64,000 bases of DNA, taken from the NCBI GenBank assembly GCA_007570785.1, contig ML661900.1, forward strand, positions 4,422,864 to 4,486,863, in the 5' to 3' direction. The notes beneath the pieces are model-generated. The model ran no database searches. It was not told the DNA's origin and saw nothing but the letters and a program-made list of their open reading frames with translations. How positions within the stretch are numbered: the stretch's first letter is position 1; every line of letters begins with the position of its first letter. The position numbers were made by a program, and so were the translations under genes. This DNA is from Antilocapra americana. Taxonomy: Eukaryota > Chordata > Mammalia > Artiodactyla > Antilocapridae. Positions 1-10,914 of the stretch are shown piece after piece.

Positions 1-239
1 CATCCCAGAGAAGGCACACTTTGGGGCGCAGCCCCATCTCCACCAGTGCCTGACGGGCTCTGCGTTACAGGTGGCAAATGGATCACAGCTGGATCCAGGG
101 TAGGTTTAAGTCAGCTGGGGAGCATATCCTCCTGCTCAGCATCTATCTGAACAAGAGGGCTTGGCTCATGGCCCCAGCTCTGGGACCATCAGGAAACATC
201 TTCAATGTAGCAACTGGTTCTGAAGAACCCATGGCTTCT
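1..239. other. no recognised feature
   Basis: Unique-looking sequence; the short open frame here has no supporting feature. Confidence 0.5.
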
Positions 240-433
240 CTATGTGTGCTCAGTCATGTCTGACTCTTTGCGACTCTATGGGCTGCAACATGCCAGACTC
301 CTCTGCCCATGGGATTTCCCAGGCAAGAAGACACATTGCCTTCTCCAGGGATCTTCCCGACCCAGGAATCAAATCCATGTCTCCTGCATCTCCTGCATTG
401 ACAGGTGGATTCTTTACCATTGAGCCACCATGG
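240..433 (-). mobile_element. Bov-tA SINE
   Basis: Antisense copy: Bov-A body at the left ('gactctttgcgactctatgg'), tRNA-like head at the right ('ttctttaccattgagccacc'). Well preserved with some base changes. Confidence 0.9.
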
Positions 434-1370
434 GTTCTCTATGACCTCCTTAATCTAGGTTCTTTGGAAAGGCCCCTCTAATGTGGAACACCAGCTCACC
501 CAATCACCCCACCCCACCAGTCTGTGGGTGTTTGCCGGTCACCACAAAGGGAATAACTTTCCTCTGCCCAGGCACGACCATAAGGTTGGACAGAGTTTGG
601 GTTTTCTCACCTGTACTCACACTCCTGTTACATTCTTTGCTCAACGCCATAGCCTACAACCCCCTAGCTTCCCACCACACCCTTCTGCCCACACCTCCCA
701 TGGGAAGGCATATCCTGTGCCCAGGGCCTGGTCCTTATTGGTGCCAAGGTGCTACTGGGTAGGTCTATAGGGACCTACAGACCTCTTAATCCCAGCTGTG
801 CCCAGCCTTGGTACCAGCTTCTGGGACTCCCAGCTTTGTGCCATTAGCACCTCCAGCCTCTGCCCACAGCCTCTCTCCTCCATGCTCATTAGGCTGAGCC
901 ACTCCAAAGACCCCTGGTTGCCCTCCCTCTTCCTCTTAGAAACAGATGCTTGCAAACTGCAGCGTCCACACCTGCTAACCAGACATGCCTGGACCCCCTG
1001 GGGCAGAAACGCAGTTGTGCCTCTGCTGTTCACATCCAGGGAAGTTCACACCATCTACCACATGGGCCCAGGCTCCATCAGCAACCTGGTGGAAAAACCC
1101 AGTCAGCCCCAGCGGACTGGGCTCTGACCCCTTGAGAAGGAAAATGGGAAATAAAAAGGATGTGGGGGAGATATGGAAAAATAAATTTCCAAGCCTTGTA
1201 TGTGACGGTGACATCCCAACAGCCGCTGTTGATGTGGAAAAATAAAAGTTGCCGGCTTGTTTTTTGCCCTCTCTTTCTAAATGATTTGACGTTTTATTCC
1301 CCCCCACCACCCCACCATCAAACTCTCTATTCTCTGCTAATGGCAGAATAGTAAAAAATTATACCTCATA
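434..1370. other. intergenic, nothing recognised
   Basis: No repeat family or gene could be assigned. Overlapping open frames of 60-111 codons on both strands lack domains or codon signals and are treated as chance. Confidence 0.5.
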
Positions 1371-1625
1371 GCGTGTGAGTGAGAGGCCAAGACGGGAGCC
1401 CAGGAGAGGGAGGAAGGAAAAGAAGAAAAAGGTTATTATAAATGTGTCAGCCTTGTTTATGGCCCTTTATCAGCAAGGGAGAGACAAGGAGGGAGAGACA
1501 CCGTCAGCGCACACTCTAAAGCAGCCTGCCAGCTTGGTTGGGGAGTGTAAATAATTTTTATTTTCAGCTGCATTTAGATATTTTAAAATATACACCCGCC
1601 AGCTAGCTGTTGTGGGGAGCCAGCC
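1371..1625. promoter_or_regulatory. candidate conserved non-coding element
   Basis: AT-rich core inside GC-rich flanks, with a TAAATAATTTTTATTTT run, an E-box CAGCTG at 1566-1571 and a 14-base palindrome ATATTTTAAAATAT at 1578-1591. Regulatory role is inference from composition only. Confidence 0.25.
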
Positions 1626-1973
1626 GTGCTGCTGGGGAGAAGCGGGATGGGGATGGCTTGCCTTTCAGCCCCTTTGATGGGCCCATGCTTGACAATTAGG
1701 GCTTTCAGAAGCAGTGTTCACTGATAAGGGCTCCCTTCCCAAGGAGCCAGCAGAGATAGTGAGGCCAGCCTAGGTGGCTGCCAAACTCCCCAGCTGGCTG
1801 GCTGGGGCCCATCTGACAGAGCAGGACTGGGAAGCTCACTTAGCGAGCCGGTGTCCTTCCCAGAAAGGTCAGCAAAGGCACAGGCTGCCTGGGTCAGCAC
1901 CCCACCCTCCAGGCACCGCTGGACGCCACATCTGCATTGCAGGCTTGAGACCATGTAGCTTCAGTCTTTCAGG
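1626..1973. other. intergenic, nothing recognised
   Basis: GC-rich, without repeat landmarks that I can name. Confidence 0.5.
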
Positions 1974-2045
1974 TTTCATTCATGCTGTTATTCACTGGTC
2001 AATATTTATTGAGCACCCACTGTATGCAAGGATCATAAGGGTTCA
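1974..2045 (-). mobile_element. MIR/L2-type fragment
   Basis: 'caatatttattgagcacccac' type text is the reverse complement of the shared L2/MIR 3' end ('gtgctcaataaatattt'). Too short to decide between the two. Confidence 0.45.
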
Positions 2046-2204
2046 AGCGCAGGGGAACTTAAAGACCATCTCATCTAATTGGTCCTCTTATCCCTCCTAC
2101 TAGGTAGCCTCCCAGGAGCAGTCCATCATGACCTCTCATGCTAGCCCACTGCATTCTGGGCTTGAAATGGGCTGTCCCAAGGCGGTGTGGTCCAGGGATT
2201 GAGG

Positions 2205-2395
2205 ACACACTCTCCATAACTGAGTCCTGGCTGAGATCTTGGGCAGATGACTGCCAAGGGCTGAGCCTCCATTTCTCCTCCTGCAAAATGGGGATAATAG
2301 TGGTACCAACCTCCATATGGTTATGGAGATGATGAGCATAAAATCTTTGCTGTCTGATATACAGGGAGCACACTCTAAAATAAATAGTGTCTCTC
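2205..2395 (+). mobile_element. MIR SINE
   Basis: Sense MIR landmarks: 'ctgagtcctggctgagatct', then 'tgcaaaatggggataatagt', then a 3' part ending near 'aaaataaatagtg'. Confidence 0.75.
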
Positions 2396-2697
2396 ATCAC
2401 TGGTTCTGTGTATTCAATCCCACCAATAACCCCTAAATGTCCAGGGTGCTAGCATAGAGGACAGGATTAAGGGGAGGCTGCAAAGAGCTGAGTTCTGTTT
2501 TCCAGAATTTCATGGGCCAGGCCAGACAGAGGGCCTGTGTGTGTGAGGAAGACTCATCAGGACAGGCTCTGGCAGAAGGGTCCTAGAAGGAGGAATAGGA
2601 TAGAAGTGGGAAAGAGTAGGGAAGAGCCTGGCCTGGCTGAAGAGGAAGGGATGGTCAGTGCTCTGATGGCCTGATGTCCTCCCCAGGCTCATTCTCA
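2396..2697. other. intergenic, nothing recognised
   Basis: Purine-rich unique-looking sequence. Confidence 0.5.
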
Positions 2698-2915
2698 GGA
2701 CTTCCCAGGTGGTGCTAGTAGTAAAGAACCTGCCTGCCAATACAGGAGACATGAGAAACACACGTTCAATCCTTGGGTAGGGAATATCACTTGGAGGAGG
2801 TCATGGCAACCCACTCCCGTATTCTTGCCTGGAAAAATTCCATACAAAGGAGTCTGGTGGAATACAGCCCATGGTGTTGCAAAGAGTCAGATACAAGTGA
2901 AGTGACCACACGCAC
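2698..2915 (+). mobile_element. Bov-tA SINE
   Basis: Sense copy with head 'gacttcccaggtggtgctag' and body 'ggcaacccactcccgtattc'. More diverged than most copies here (for example 'atacaaaggagtctggtgga'). Confidence 0.9.
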
Positions 2916-3424
2916 AAAGGCTGGTTCCTAAACCAGCTCTGAGAGGGGATTTGGCACACATACCCCATGAGAGTTGGGCCCCAGGTATGTGGCCGGCACA
3001 TTACTGTCCCCAGTGTCTTAGGGCCTCTAACTTCAGTGCCCACTGAACTCTACTTCTCTCTGGTGGATGTGGGAGACACCTTCCATGCCCTTTGTGTCCC
3101 TCTAGACCCTTGGGGCTGGGCAGGCTCACAGAACCAAATCCCCCAGGTCTGTGACTGCTAGTCACAGGAGAACAAGTCTCTTAAGCCCTCCCAGTTAAGT
3201 CCCTTCTTCTGGCTGGAAGGACAGGTGACACCAGATCAAATGGCAACTGGATGCTTAGCCCTGAGTATGGATTTAAACAAGAGGGCTGAGCTGGGCAGGA
3301 GCAGACCCAGGTTTGTACTAGACCTGGCATGAGGTCTGTGGGTTGAGAGGAAACCATAAGCATGAGAAAGGGACAGGCAGAGGGATAGAATGGAGAGGGA
3401 GCAGACAGGAGCTCTATACTTGCC
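2916..3424. other. intergenic, nothing recognised
   Basis: No assignable repeat or gene. Confidence 0.5.
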
Positions 3425-3800
3425 TCTTACCTCTTGTCATTCCTTCAGTCAACCTTTACACGTCATAAACACACTACTGCCTGCTCTGAGCCTAGGGCTT
3501 AAAGCACTAAGAGCCCCAGAGGGAGAAAGATGTGTAAACAGTCAAGGACAAACCAGCGTATAAAATGGTGGTCGATGGTGGTGCAAAGGTGGGGAGAGGA
3601 GGTGGGCATCTAGGAAGGAGCAGGAGAGACTGAGTGGGCTTCAGAAGTAGACACAGGAGTTTTCCAAGCAGATTAAGTGGTGAGGGCGCTACATGTAGAG
3701 GGTACAGCATGAACAAAGGCCTTAAAGCATATATTGCAGTCACATGGGTCACTGGGAAAAGTACAAAGTAATTATGAAGGCCTGGGTTTATGTTTCCCAA
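3425..3800 (-). mobile_element. L2 LINE fragment
   Basis: Antisense L2: 'gtacagcatgaacaaaggcc' is the reverse complement of the L2 'tgcctggaac' neighbourhood, and upstream text follows the usual order. Old and diverged. Confidence 0.5.
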
Positions 3801-3889
3801 AAGTGTCTTGAGGAGTATTAGTCCTGGGAGATTTTGATCAATGTTACTTGAAACAAGAGTTCCCCTGGTGGGTTATATTTGGGAAATGT

Positions 3890-4255
3890 TAGACTAAACA
3901 CTGGGTATAAGATCAATATACAAAAATCAATTGTAGTCCTATACATAGCAGTGAAAAATGAAATTAAGAAAGCAGTTACAACAGCATCAAAAAGAATAAT
4001 ATACTTAGGGATAAATTTAACCAAGGAGGTATGAGATTTGTACCCTTGAAACTACAAAATATTTCTGAAAGAAATTAAAGACTGAAGTAAACAAGAAAAC
4101 ATCCAATGTTCATGGATTGGAAGCCTTAGTATTATTAAGGTTGCAGTACTCTTTAAATTGATGTATAGATTCAATAAATCCATATTAAAGTCTCAGTTAG
4201 CTTTTCTTTCTGCAGAAATTGGATCAACTGATCCTAAAATTTACATGAAAATGCA
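3890..4255 (+). mobile_element. L1 ORF2 3' fragment (dead)
   Basis: Sense L1 reverse-transcriptase region: 'gatcaatatacaaaaatcaa', then 'atggattggaagccttagta' and 'ctgatcctaaaatttacatg'. Frames are broken by stops. It joins directly to a much more 3' part of L1 at about 4256. Confidence 0.85.
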
Positions 4256-4649
4256 AGGGACTGCTGGTGGGAGTACAAAATAGTACAGCCACTTTGAAAG
4301 AAAATTTGGCAGTTTCTTACCATAAGATCCAGCAACTATGTTCCTTGGCATTTACCCTAAGAAGTTGAAAATTTATGCCCACACGGAAACTTTCACACTA
4401 AGGTTTATATCAGCTTTATTCATAATTGCCAGAAGTTGTAATCAACCAAGATGTTATTCAGTAGGTAAATGGATAAACAAACTGTGGTACATTCAGATAA
4501 CAGAATATTATTCAAGGCTGAGAAGAAATGAGTTATCAAGCTATGAAAAGACATGGAGGAAATTAAAATGACTATTACTAAGTGAAAGAAGCCAATCTAA
4601 AAGAGCTACATACTTTTATACATACTGTATAACTCCAACTATATGACAA
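4256..4649 (+). mobile_element. L1 fragment near the ORF2 end and start of the 3' UTR
   Basis: Landmarks 'ctgctggtgggagtacaaaa' and 'gaatattattcaaggctgag'. Same strand as the preceding fragment but not contiguous with it in L1, so an internal deletion or two insertions are implied. It continues after two younger insertions at 5119. Confidence 0.85.
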
Positions 4650-4867
4650 TTGTTGTTGTTCAGTTGCCCAGTTATGTCCGACTCTTTGTTACTTCATGGA
4701 CTGCAGCATGCCAGGCCTCTCTGTCCCTCACCATCCCCCAAAATTTGCCCAAGATCATGTTCATTGCATCAGTGATGCCATCCAGCCATTTCATCCTCTG
4801 ATACCCTCTTCTCCTTCTGCCCTCAATCTTTCCCAGCATCAGGGACTTTTCCAATGAGTCACTCCTA
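4650..4867 (-). mobile_element. BovB (RTE) LINE, 3' end
   Basis: Antisense BovB tail: 'gttgttgttcagttgcccag' to 'aatctttcccagcatcaggg'. Flanked by a near-perfect target duplication, ATATGACAA (4641-4649) and ATATGGCAA (4868-4876), showing insertion into the L1. Severely 5'-truncated, no coding part. Confidence 0.9.
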
Positions 4868-4906
4868 ATATGGCAACTAGGAAAAGGCAAAAATATCAAG
4901 ACAACA

Positions 4907-5110
4907 GGGTTTCTCTGGTGGCTCAGATGGTGAAGAATCTGCCTACAATGTGGGATACCTGGGTTTGATCCCTGGGTTGGGAAAATCTGGAGGAGGGCAT
5001 GGCAACCCATTCCAGTATTCTTGCCTAGAGAATCCCCATGAACAGAGGAGCCCTGGCAGGCTACAGCCCATGGGGTCACCAAGAGTCAGACTGAATGACT
5101 AAGCACACGG
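4907..5110 (+). mobile_element. Bov-tA SINE
   Basis: Inserted in the same L1. Flanked by AGACAACA at 4899-4906 and 5111-5118, an 8-base target duplication. Confidence 0.93.
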
Positions 5111-5118
5111 AGACAACA

Positions 5119-5426
5119 ACAAAAAATATCAATGAATTTTAGTGGTTGGGGAGGGATGAGTAGGTGAAGCACAAAGAGTAGTGAACTACTCTGTATAATG
5201 TTACAACGGTGGACATAGGTCCTTATACATTTATCTAAACCTATAGAATGTAAAACACCAAGAGCAAACCCTAATGTAAACTGTGGACTCTGATTGATAA
5301 TGATGTATCAGTGTAGGTTCCTTAGTTGTAGCAAATGTACCTCTCTGGTGTGAGTTGTTGATCACAGTGGGGAGGCTGTGCATATGTGAAGGCAGGGATT
5401 ATAGGGGAAATAACTATTTTGCTGTG
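5119..5426 (+). mobile_element. L1 3' UTR, continuation
   Basis: 'gttggggagggatgagtagg' and 'tagaatgtaaaacaccaaga' belong to the 3' UTR of mammalian L1. Cut off by the assembly gap before the poly(A) tail. Confidence 0.8.
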
Positions 5427-5526
5427 NNNNNNNNNNNNNNNNNNNNNNNNNNNNNNNNNNNNNNNNNNNNNNNNNNNNNNNNNNNNNNNNNNNNNNNNNN
5501 NNNNNNNNNNNNNNNNNNNNNNNNNN
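5427..5526. other. assembly gap, 100 N
   Basis: Exactly 100 N, the usual placeholder for a gap of unknown size. An open frame crossing it is an artefact. L1 lies on both sides in opposite orientation. Confidence 0.99.
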
Positions 5527-6316
5527 GAGCATCAATCCTCGGCTGGCGATTGATTAGACATATGATAATTAACATGCTTCAATGCCCTTTTCCCATATCA
5601 TCCCACCCTTACCCTCATCCACAAAGTCCACGAGTCTATTCTATACATCTGCGTTCCTTTTGCTGTCTCGCATGTTGGGTTCTCGTTACCGTCATTCTAA
5701 ATTCCATATATATGCATTAATATACTGTATTGTTGTTTTTGCTTCTGGCTTACTTCACTCTGGATAATGGGCTCCAGTTTCGTCCATCTGAGTAGAATTG
5801 CTTCAAATGAATTTTTTTTTAATGCTGAGTAATATTCCATTGTGTATATGTACCACAGCTTTCTTATCCATTCGTCAGTTGATGGGCATCTAGGTTGCTT
5901 CCATGTCTTGGCTATTGTAAACAATGCAGCGATGAACATTGGGGTACACGTGGCTCTTTCAATTCTGGTTTTCTCAGTGTATATGCCGAGCAGTGGGGTT
6001 GCTGGGTAATATGGCAGGTCTATTTGCAGCTTTTTAAGGAACCTCCACACTGTTTTCCACAGTGGCTGTACTAGTTTGCATTCCCACTAACAGTGTAAGA
6101 GGGTTCCCTTTTCTCCACATCCTCTCCAACATTTATTGCTTGTAGACTTTTGGATGGCAGCCATTCTGACTGGTGTAAAGTGGTACCTCATTGTGGTTTT
6201 GATTTGCATTTCTCTGATAATGAGTGATGTTGAACATCTTTTCATGTGTTTGTTAGCCATTTTTATATCTTCTTTGGAGAAATGTCTGTTAAGTTCTTTG
6301 GCCCACTTTTTAATTT
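5527..6316 (-). mobile_element. L1 of bovine type, 3' part
   Basis: Antisense L1 3' UTR and ORF2 end ('gagtaatattccattgtgta', 'ggttgcttccatgtcttggc', 'tttgatttgcatttctctga'). The poly(T)-side end is missing and presumably lies in the gap. Low divergence suggests a fairly young copy. Confidence 0.93.
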
Positions 6317-6490
6317 AGTCAATAGATTTTTAACAAAGGAACCAAGACAACTCAATGGGGGAAATAATAGTTTTTTCAACAAATGATGCTGGGACAACTG
6401 AATACCCAAACACAAAAGAATGAAGTTGGACGCCTTCCTCGCCCTATGCATAAAAAATTACTCAATACAGATTAAAGACCTAAATATAAG
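6317..6490 (+). mobile_element. inverted 5' part of the same L1
   Basis: Sense ORF2 text ('caaatgatgctgggacaact', 'acagattaaagacctaaata') adjoins the antisense copy at about 6316. In L1 order it lies just upstream of the antisense block, the arrangement expected of a 5' inversion by twin priming. Confidence 0.75.
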
Positions 6491-6870
6491 GGTTGAGATT
6501 GGGAAAGGACAGGCTGTTGGGGCTAGAGGCAGGGGAGTGGAATTACCACCTAGTCAAGTCCTGTTATAGAAGTCTTAGAAGACTTCTTAGTCTAAAGAAG
6601 TCTTAGAAGACCCTTGTATGCTCCCACGTGTTCTGTTGGTCACCTGCTACCAGCATGAGGACAAGTCTAGCCTAGTTTGCTGCAGGATGAGAGACCACAT
6701 GAGAGAGAAGAAAATCATCCCAGGCAAGGCCATCCTGGACCAGCCAGCCCTCGGGTGACCCTCCAGCTGACTGCAGATGCCCGAGTGGACTCTTAGGAAT
6801 CAGCCTAGCCTGGCCCAGGTCAGGGCTGCCCAGCTGACTAAGACTCATGAGCACAGCTAAGCTTTGGGGT
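6491..6870. other. intergenic, nothing recognised
   Basis: Includes a local direct repeat of 'aagtcttagaagac' near 6570-6612; otherwise unique-looking. Confidence 0.5.
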
Positions 6871-7270
6871 TGTCAGGTGGCCATTATTTATAGTACTAAA
6901 AAACGGATACAGCCCCAAACTGGAGGCCACCCAGATGCCTATTGATGCGAGGCTGGAAGTATAAATGGTGGTTCAGCCATACAATGGGACACCCTGTGGC
7001 CATTAAGAAATGAGGTCGATCCATACATACTGACCTGGATGATGTCCATGATATATTGGTGAGGAAAAAAAGCAAGTGACTGGTCAATATTTATGCCACG
7101 ATCCCATTGTTTTTAAGTCTGTGTGTAAAATACATAGAATAGATTAACTTAGGGAAAAATCCACAGTGATACACAGCAAACTATTCATAAATGCTGCCTC
7201 TAAGAGAAACAGGGAGGAGTTTTATATTCTTGTTTTCTTGGTTGCATTTTTTTTGTAAGTGAAGATTACT
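6871..7270 (+). mobile_element. old L1 3' end
   Basis: Sense L1M-type text: 'cccagatgcctattgatgcg', 'acaatgggacaccctgtggc', 'tgatatattggtgaggaaaa'. Strongly diverged. Confidence 0.7.
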
Positions 7271-7857
7271 TGGGGAAAAAAAAATACACACACACCAAAA
7301 GCTGGTATTTTCAGTGACTGAGTTTGTTGAAATTGAGGCCCAGCTGTTTGTTGAAACTGAGGATTCTCCAGCTTCTCCTCTTCTGCCCTGACCCAAGCCC
7401 ACCCCCTCCTCCAGCAAACTCACACCTCTGCAAATCCCTCCATCACTGGTCACTCACCAAGGACCCCTCACCCCCTTAGGTATTTACCTTCAGATAGGAA
7501 AGCAGGAAGATCCTTAGGGGATTAAGTCCTTTGTGATACAGAGGGCAACTTGGTACCACAGAGGCGGCTGGGACACAGAGGAGGCCTCTGAGGCACCAGT
7601 TGAGCTGAGGGAAGACACGGATGTCCTGAGGGCCCGTCCACCTCAAGGAGCCTGGAGCAATCCCCAGCCCAGCCCTCTGCTGGGTCCCAGATCCCTCAGA
7701 GGGAGCCTCAGGGATCAGGGACAAGCTTTGTCCTTCTTGGGAGATGGAGGAGGGGCTGTGAGGGAGGGGAAAAGGGACAGAACCCAAGAGAAGGAGGAAT
7801 GGGTGGGGGTGGGCATGAGTTCTAGCCGAAGCCCAGAGCCTCTGGCAGGCAGCAGGC
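7271..7857. other. intergenic, nothing recognised
   Basis: GC-rich in its right half. A 139-codon plus-strand frame and a 149-codon minus-strand frame overlap here; neither shows a domain. Confidence 0.5.
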
Positions 7858-7992
7858 AGATAATAAGCAAGAATAATAGAGGAAAAAGAGCAAAATGTCA
7901 CATAAGCTCTGGTGCCATTAGCCACCAGAGAAGGGAAATATCACATAATTAGGCCGGGCTTTTGTTTGCTTTTGTACAGGGGGAATATGAGG
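7858..7992. promoter_or_regulatory. candidate conserved non-coding element
   Basis: AT-rich block with an inverted repeat CTCTGGTG (7907-7914) / CACCAGAG (7923-7930), loop of 8, and a TAATTA-like core (CATAATTAGG) at about 7945. Function unproven. Confidence 0.25.
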
Positions 7993-8214
7993 GGGCCCTG
8001 GTTATTGTGGGGGGCACTGTGTCTCTGGGGATGGATCTGTTTACCTGGGGTGCGGGGTGGGGTAAGGGGAAGTGGAGTCTGGGACCCTTGGGCTTCCCAC
8101 TCCCCCTGGTCCCTGAGCCTGACATGCTCAGGGGGGTATTTGGAAGGGGGCCAGGGAAGGGATGGGACTGTTTCCATCTCTAAACTGAAACGTGGAGCTC
8201 AGAGGCTTCCTTGC

Positions 8215-8410
8215 TAAACTGTGTTTGCTGCTGTTTGTTTATATTTCCCTCGTTATTACCCAAGTCACAGTAACACCCGGGTAATAGCTGTAAAATTACA
8301 CACTCGCAGTTAATTCGAGTACGACTCTTGGCATAGCAGCCACGTTTTAAGGAGAAATAAACAAGGCTTGAAATAAAAGTCGGCAGGAATACAAATCTGC
8401 AGCAACGAGG
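8215..8410. promoter_or_regulatory. candidate conserved non-coding element with FOX-type sites
   Basis: AT-rich stretch that still holds about eight CpGs, with TGTTTGTTTAT at 8232-8242 and ATAAACAA at 8357-8364 (FOX-type) and a TTGGCA half-site at about 8329. CpG retention in an AT-rich block hints at constraint; conservation was not tested. Confidence 0.35.
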
Positions 8411-8679
8411 CCCACTTCCCTCTTCCCATGCAACAACTAGCACATATAGCCCTCTTTCCACACGTACACACGCCTCTACCCAGGCCCAAGGACCCACAGG
8501 CCAGCCTTCCCCATTCCCTTCAGGATGACTTGAGGGGGCTCTTATCACTGCTCCCCTCACTCCAATGCAGGTTAGGCCAGGTCCTTTGTTCATCAGACCC
8601 AGGCTCCTCCTCTGCCTGACTCCCTTCGTTTGAGGGTGCCCGCTCTCCTGCTTCCCTGGCTAAGGAGGTTCTAACCACC

Positions 8680-9300
8680 TGCTCACCATTTACTCATCCA
8701 ACACATGTTTCTTGAGCATATACTTGTGCCAGGCATGGATGGTGCTCTAGTGGTGAGAAAATGCAGACACAGAGTATGAGACAGATATTAGACAACTAAA
8801 TGCATGAATAAGCACATAATAACAGGCTGGGATAACTGCTCTAAAGGAAAAAGCACAGTTTGCAAGAAGAGTGGAGAAAAGAGATTTGCTTCAGACTGTG
8901 GGTTCAGGAAAGGCTTCTTTTAGGGAAAAGAATTTGAATTGAGGCCCAGAATTGAGAGTTTCCGAGTGCTGAGTGGGGAGGACAGCATTCCCGGTGGAGG
9001 GAACAGCGTGAGCAAAGGCCCTGAGGCAGGAAGCCAGTGTGGCTGGTGGGCAGGGAGCTGGGGGGACGTAATGTGGACTGGCCTAGACATAGGTGCCGCA
9101 GGCCACCTTAGGGAGTTGGAAAGAGTTATAAGATTCTAAGGAAAGAGGAGTTGATCTTGCAATGAAATATCTCCCTGCTTGGCTAGGGTGGGGGAGTAAT
9201 GTGGAGGGGTGGTTGTAGACTTCCTAGTAAGAGATGACCGTAGCTTGAGAAGGGGCTGTGGCAATAAGGACAAAGAGGGAAGAAGGGGTTAAGGGGATCC
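8680..9300 (-). mobile_element. L2 LINE fragment
   Basis: Antisense L2 read-through: 'ttactcatccaacacatgtt', 'aggaaaggcttctttt', 'gggaacagcgtgagcaaagg', in the correct L2 order. One of the longer L2 remnants here. Confidence 0.6.
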
Positions 9301-10256
9301 CAAAGGAGGACAGCACTTGGACTTCCAGGGAAAGGGAGAAGGAGTCAAAGGGAGCTGGTGGATGGAGTTCATTTTCCGAAATGGGGAGTCTGCAGGAAGC
9401 ATGGGTCTGGGACGTGTGTCTGGGGTGCATAGAGATAACACTCAAGACCACTGGGTAGCCAAGGTCGTCCACGGAGAGAGAAAAGTGAGAAGATGTGTGC
9501 ACACACGTGTGACTCTCAGCTCAGACTCTGACAGACTGCCCCTCCCCCATCACTAATAACAAGAATGAAAGTTTCAACCACAATTTGTGGAGAGAATTAA
9601 ACAAGAAGGAGTCTCAGCCCAGCTGCATCAGAGGCAGCCCCACCTTATCCTCTGCCTCCCTTAGGAGCTGCTCCAACCAAGTGTCTGTGAGCCGGGAGAT
9701 TTGTTGGGAGAGGGAGTGTAGGAACCTGGGAGAACCCATGGAGCTCGCCCAGAGATGAGAGAGGTGACAGGTGAGAGCAGGAGGGCAGAGAGGGAGAAGG
9801 TGGTTGGCTGGGGTGGGCGAGGAGGACGGAAAAGACAGGAGGCAGGCGGGGATGGGCCAGGCAGCAAGGGGGTCTCTGTCTCTGCCAGGCAGGCCCAGGC
9901 ACAGGAACTAGTTAGCGCAGAGCAATGTCCTAAGGAGGCGCTCGGACTCTGGCTCACACCCACACGCTCACACCGCGGAGTGTAAGGGAGCGTGGGCATA
10001 TGACCGTGCTGGAGGGCAATGTCACCAGGCCCCTCCCCTTCCCTGTCCCCCTCTTCCTGAGAAACCTGGGGGCAGGGCAGGGACCCCAAGCTGGGAGGTG
10101 AGAGACCCTGGTTTGCCAGAGTCCCCAACCCTGCCTGGTCCCTGGCCTCCCTGTGAGGGGTTGATGGAGGTCCTGTCTGGCCATTTAAGCCTCAGACCGC
10201 CCTGGGCCCGACCCCAGTCCCTTGTGACTCCAAGTTCTGCTGTCCCTCACTGCTTG

Positions 10257-10260
<4 letters not shown>
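9301..10260. other. intergenic, nothing recognised
   Basis: GC-rich, purine-rich. Open frames of 76-155 codons on both strands show no domain. Confidence 0.5.
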
Positions 10261-10298
<38 letters not shown>

Positions 10299-10307
10299 CA
10301 TGTGTGG
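10261..10307. repeat. (TG)n microsatellite with CG core
   Basis: 32 bases of TG followed by GCGCGCGCATGTGTG: an uninterrupted alternating purine-pyrimidine run. Confidence 0.97.
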
Positions 10308-10914
10308 TGGGGGGACAAATACACTCAGGTACACATATTTTGCTGGTCCCTGTGTGCACTTATAAAACATGCTTGCACACCTGTGTGCACATCCATTCGT
10401 ATGTCCAGGTGCATCACTGTGAGGAAAGGGAGGGGACCTCAGCTAAAGTGGTGAGCGGCAGCATCCTGAGGCCCGGCTCAGCCTCCCTCCTCAGGGAATT
10501 CTCCTCCACCCCACTGCCAGGCCCTCGGGCCCTCGGTCTTTGTGCTCCTGCAGCAGAAATTGTACTCACTTACCCCTGGGGCCTTCTCTGGGGCCTCGAA
10601 CTGACTGAGAACTGCCCTGGAAGAGGCGGGAACTCTCTTCATTTTCGTCAGGCTGGCAGACTCTACTGGGGCAGAGGCCTGAGGGTCTAGGATCTGCTGG
10701 GGGCAGGCAGCTGGCCTGAGGCTGCCGAGGGAGCTCTGTGCTTCAGCAACACCTAGTTGGACTCAAGGAACGCTGGACAAGGTCTGTCTCCAGCCTCCTT
10801 GACTCTGGGCAGAACTCTGGGAAGGAGAGGCTATAGACAAGTGACCCCCTCTCATAGCCAAGGATACAAGGGTAAAGGAGGTTTTGCCATACATTGTTGA
10901 ATGGTTTGGCTTAC
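10308..10914. other. intergenic, nothing recognised
   Basis: No assignable repeat or gene. Confidence 0.5.

Noticed and set aside
4338..4571. 77-codon frame at 4.3 kb
   Set aside because: Fragment of L1 ORF2; the element is broken and non-autonomous.
5355..5720. 121-codon frame across the N gap
   Set aside because: Artefact of reading through unknown bases.
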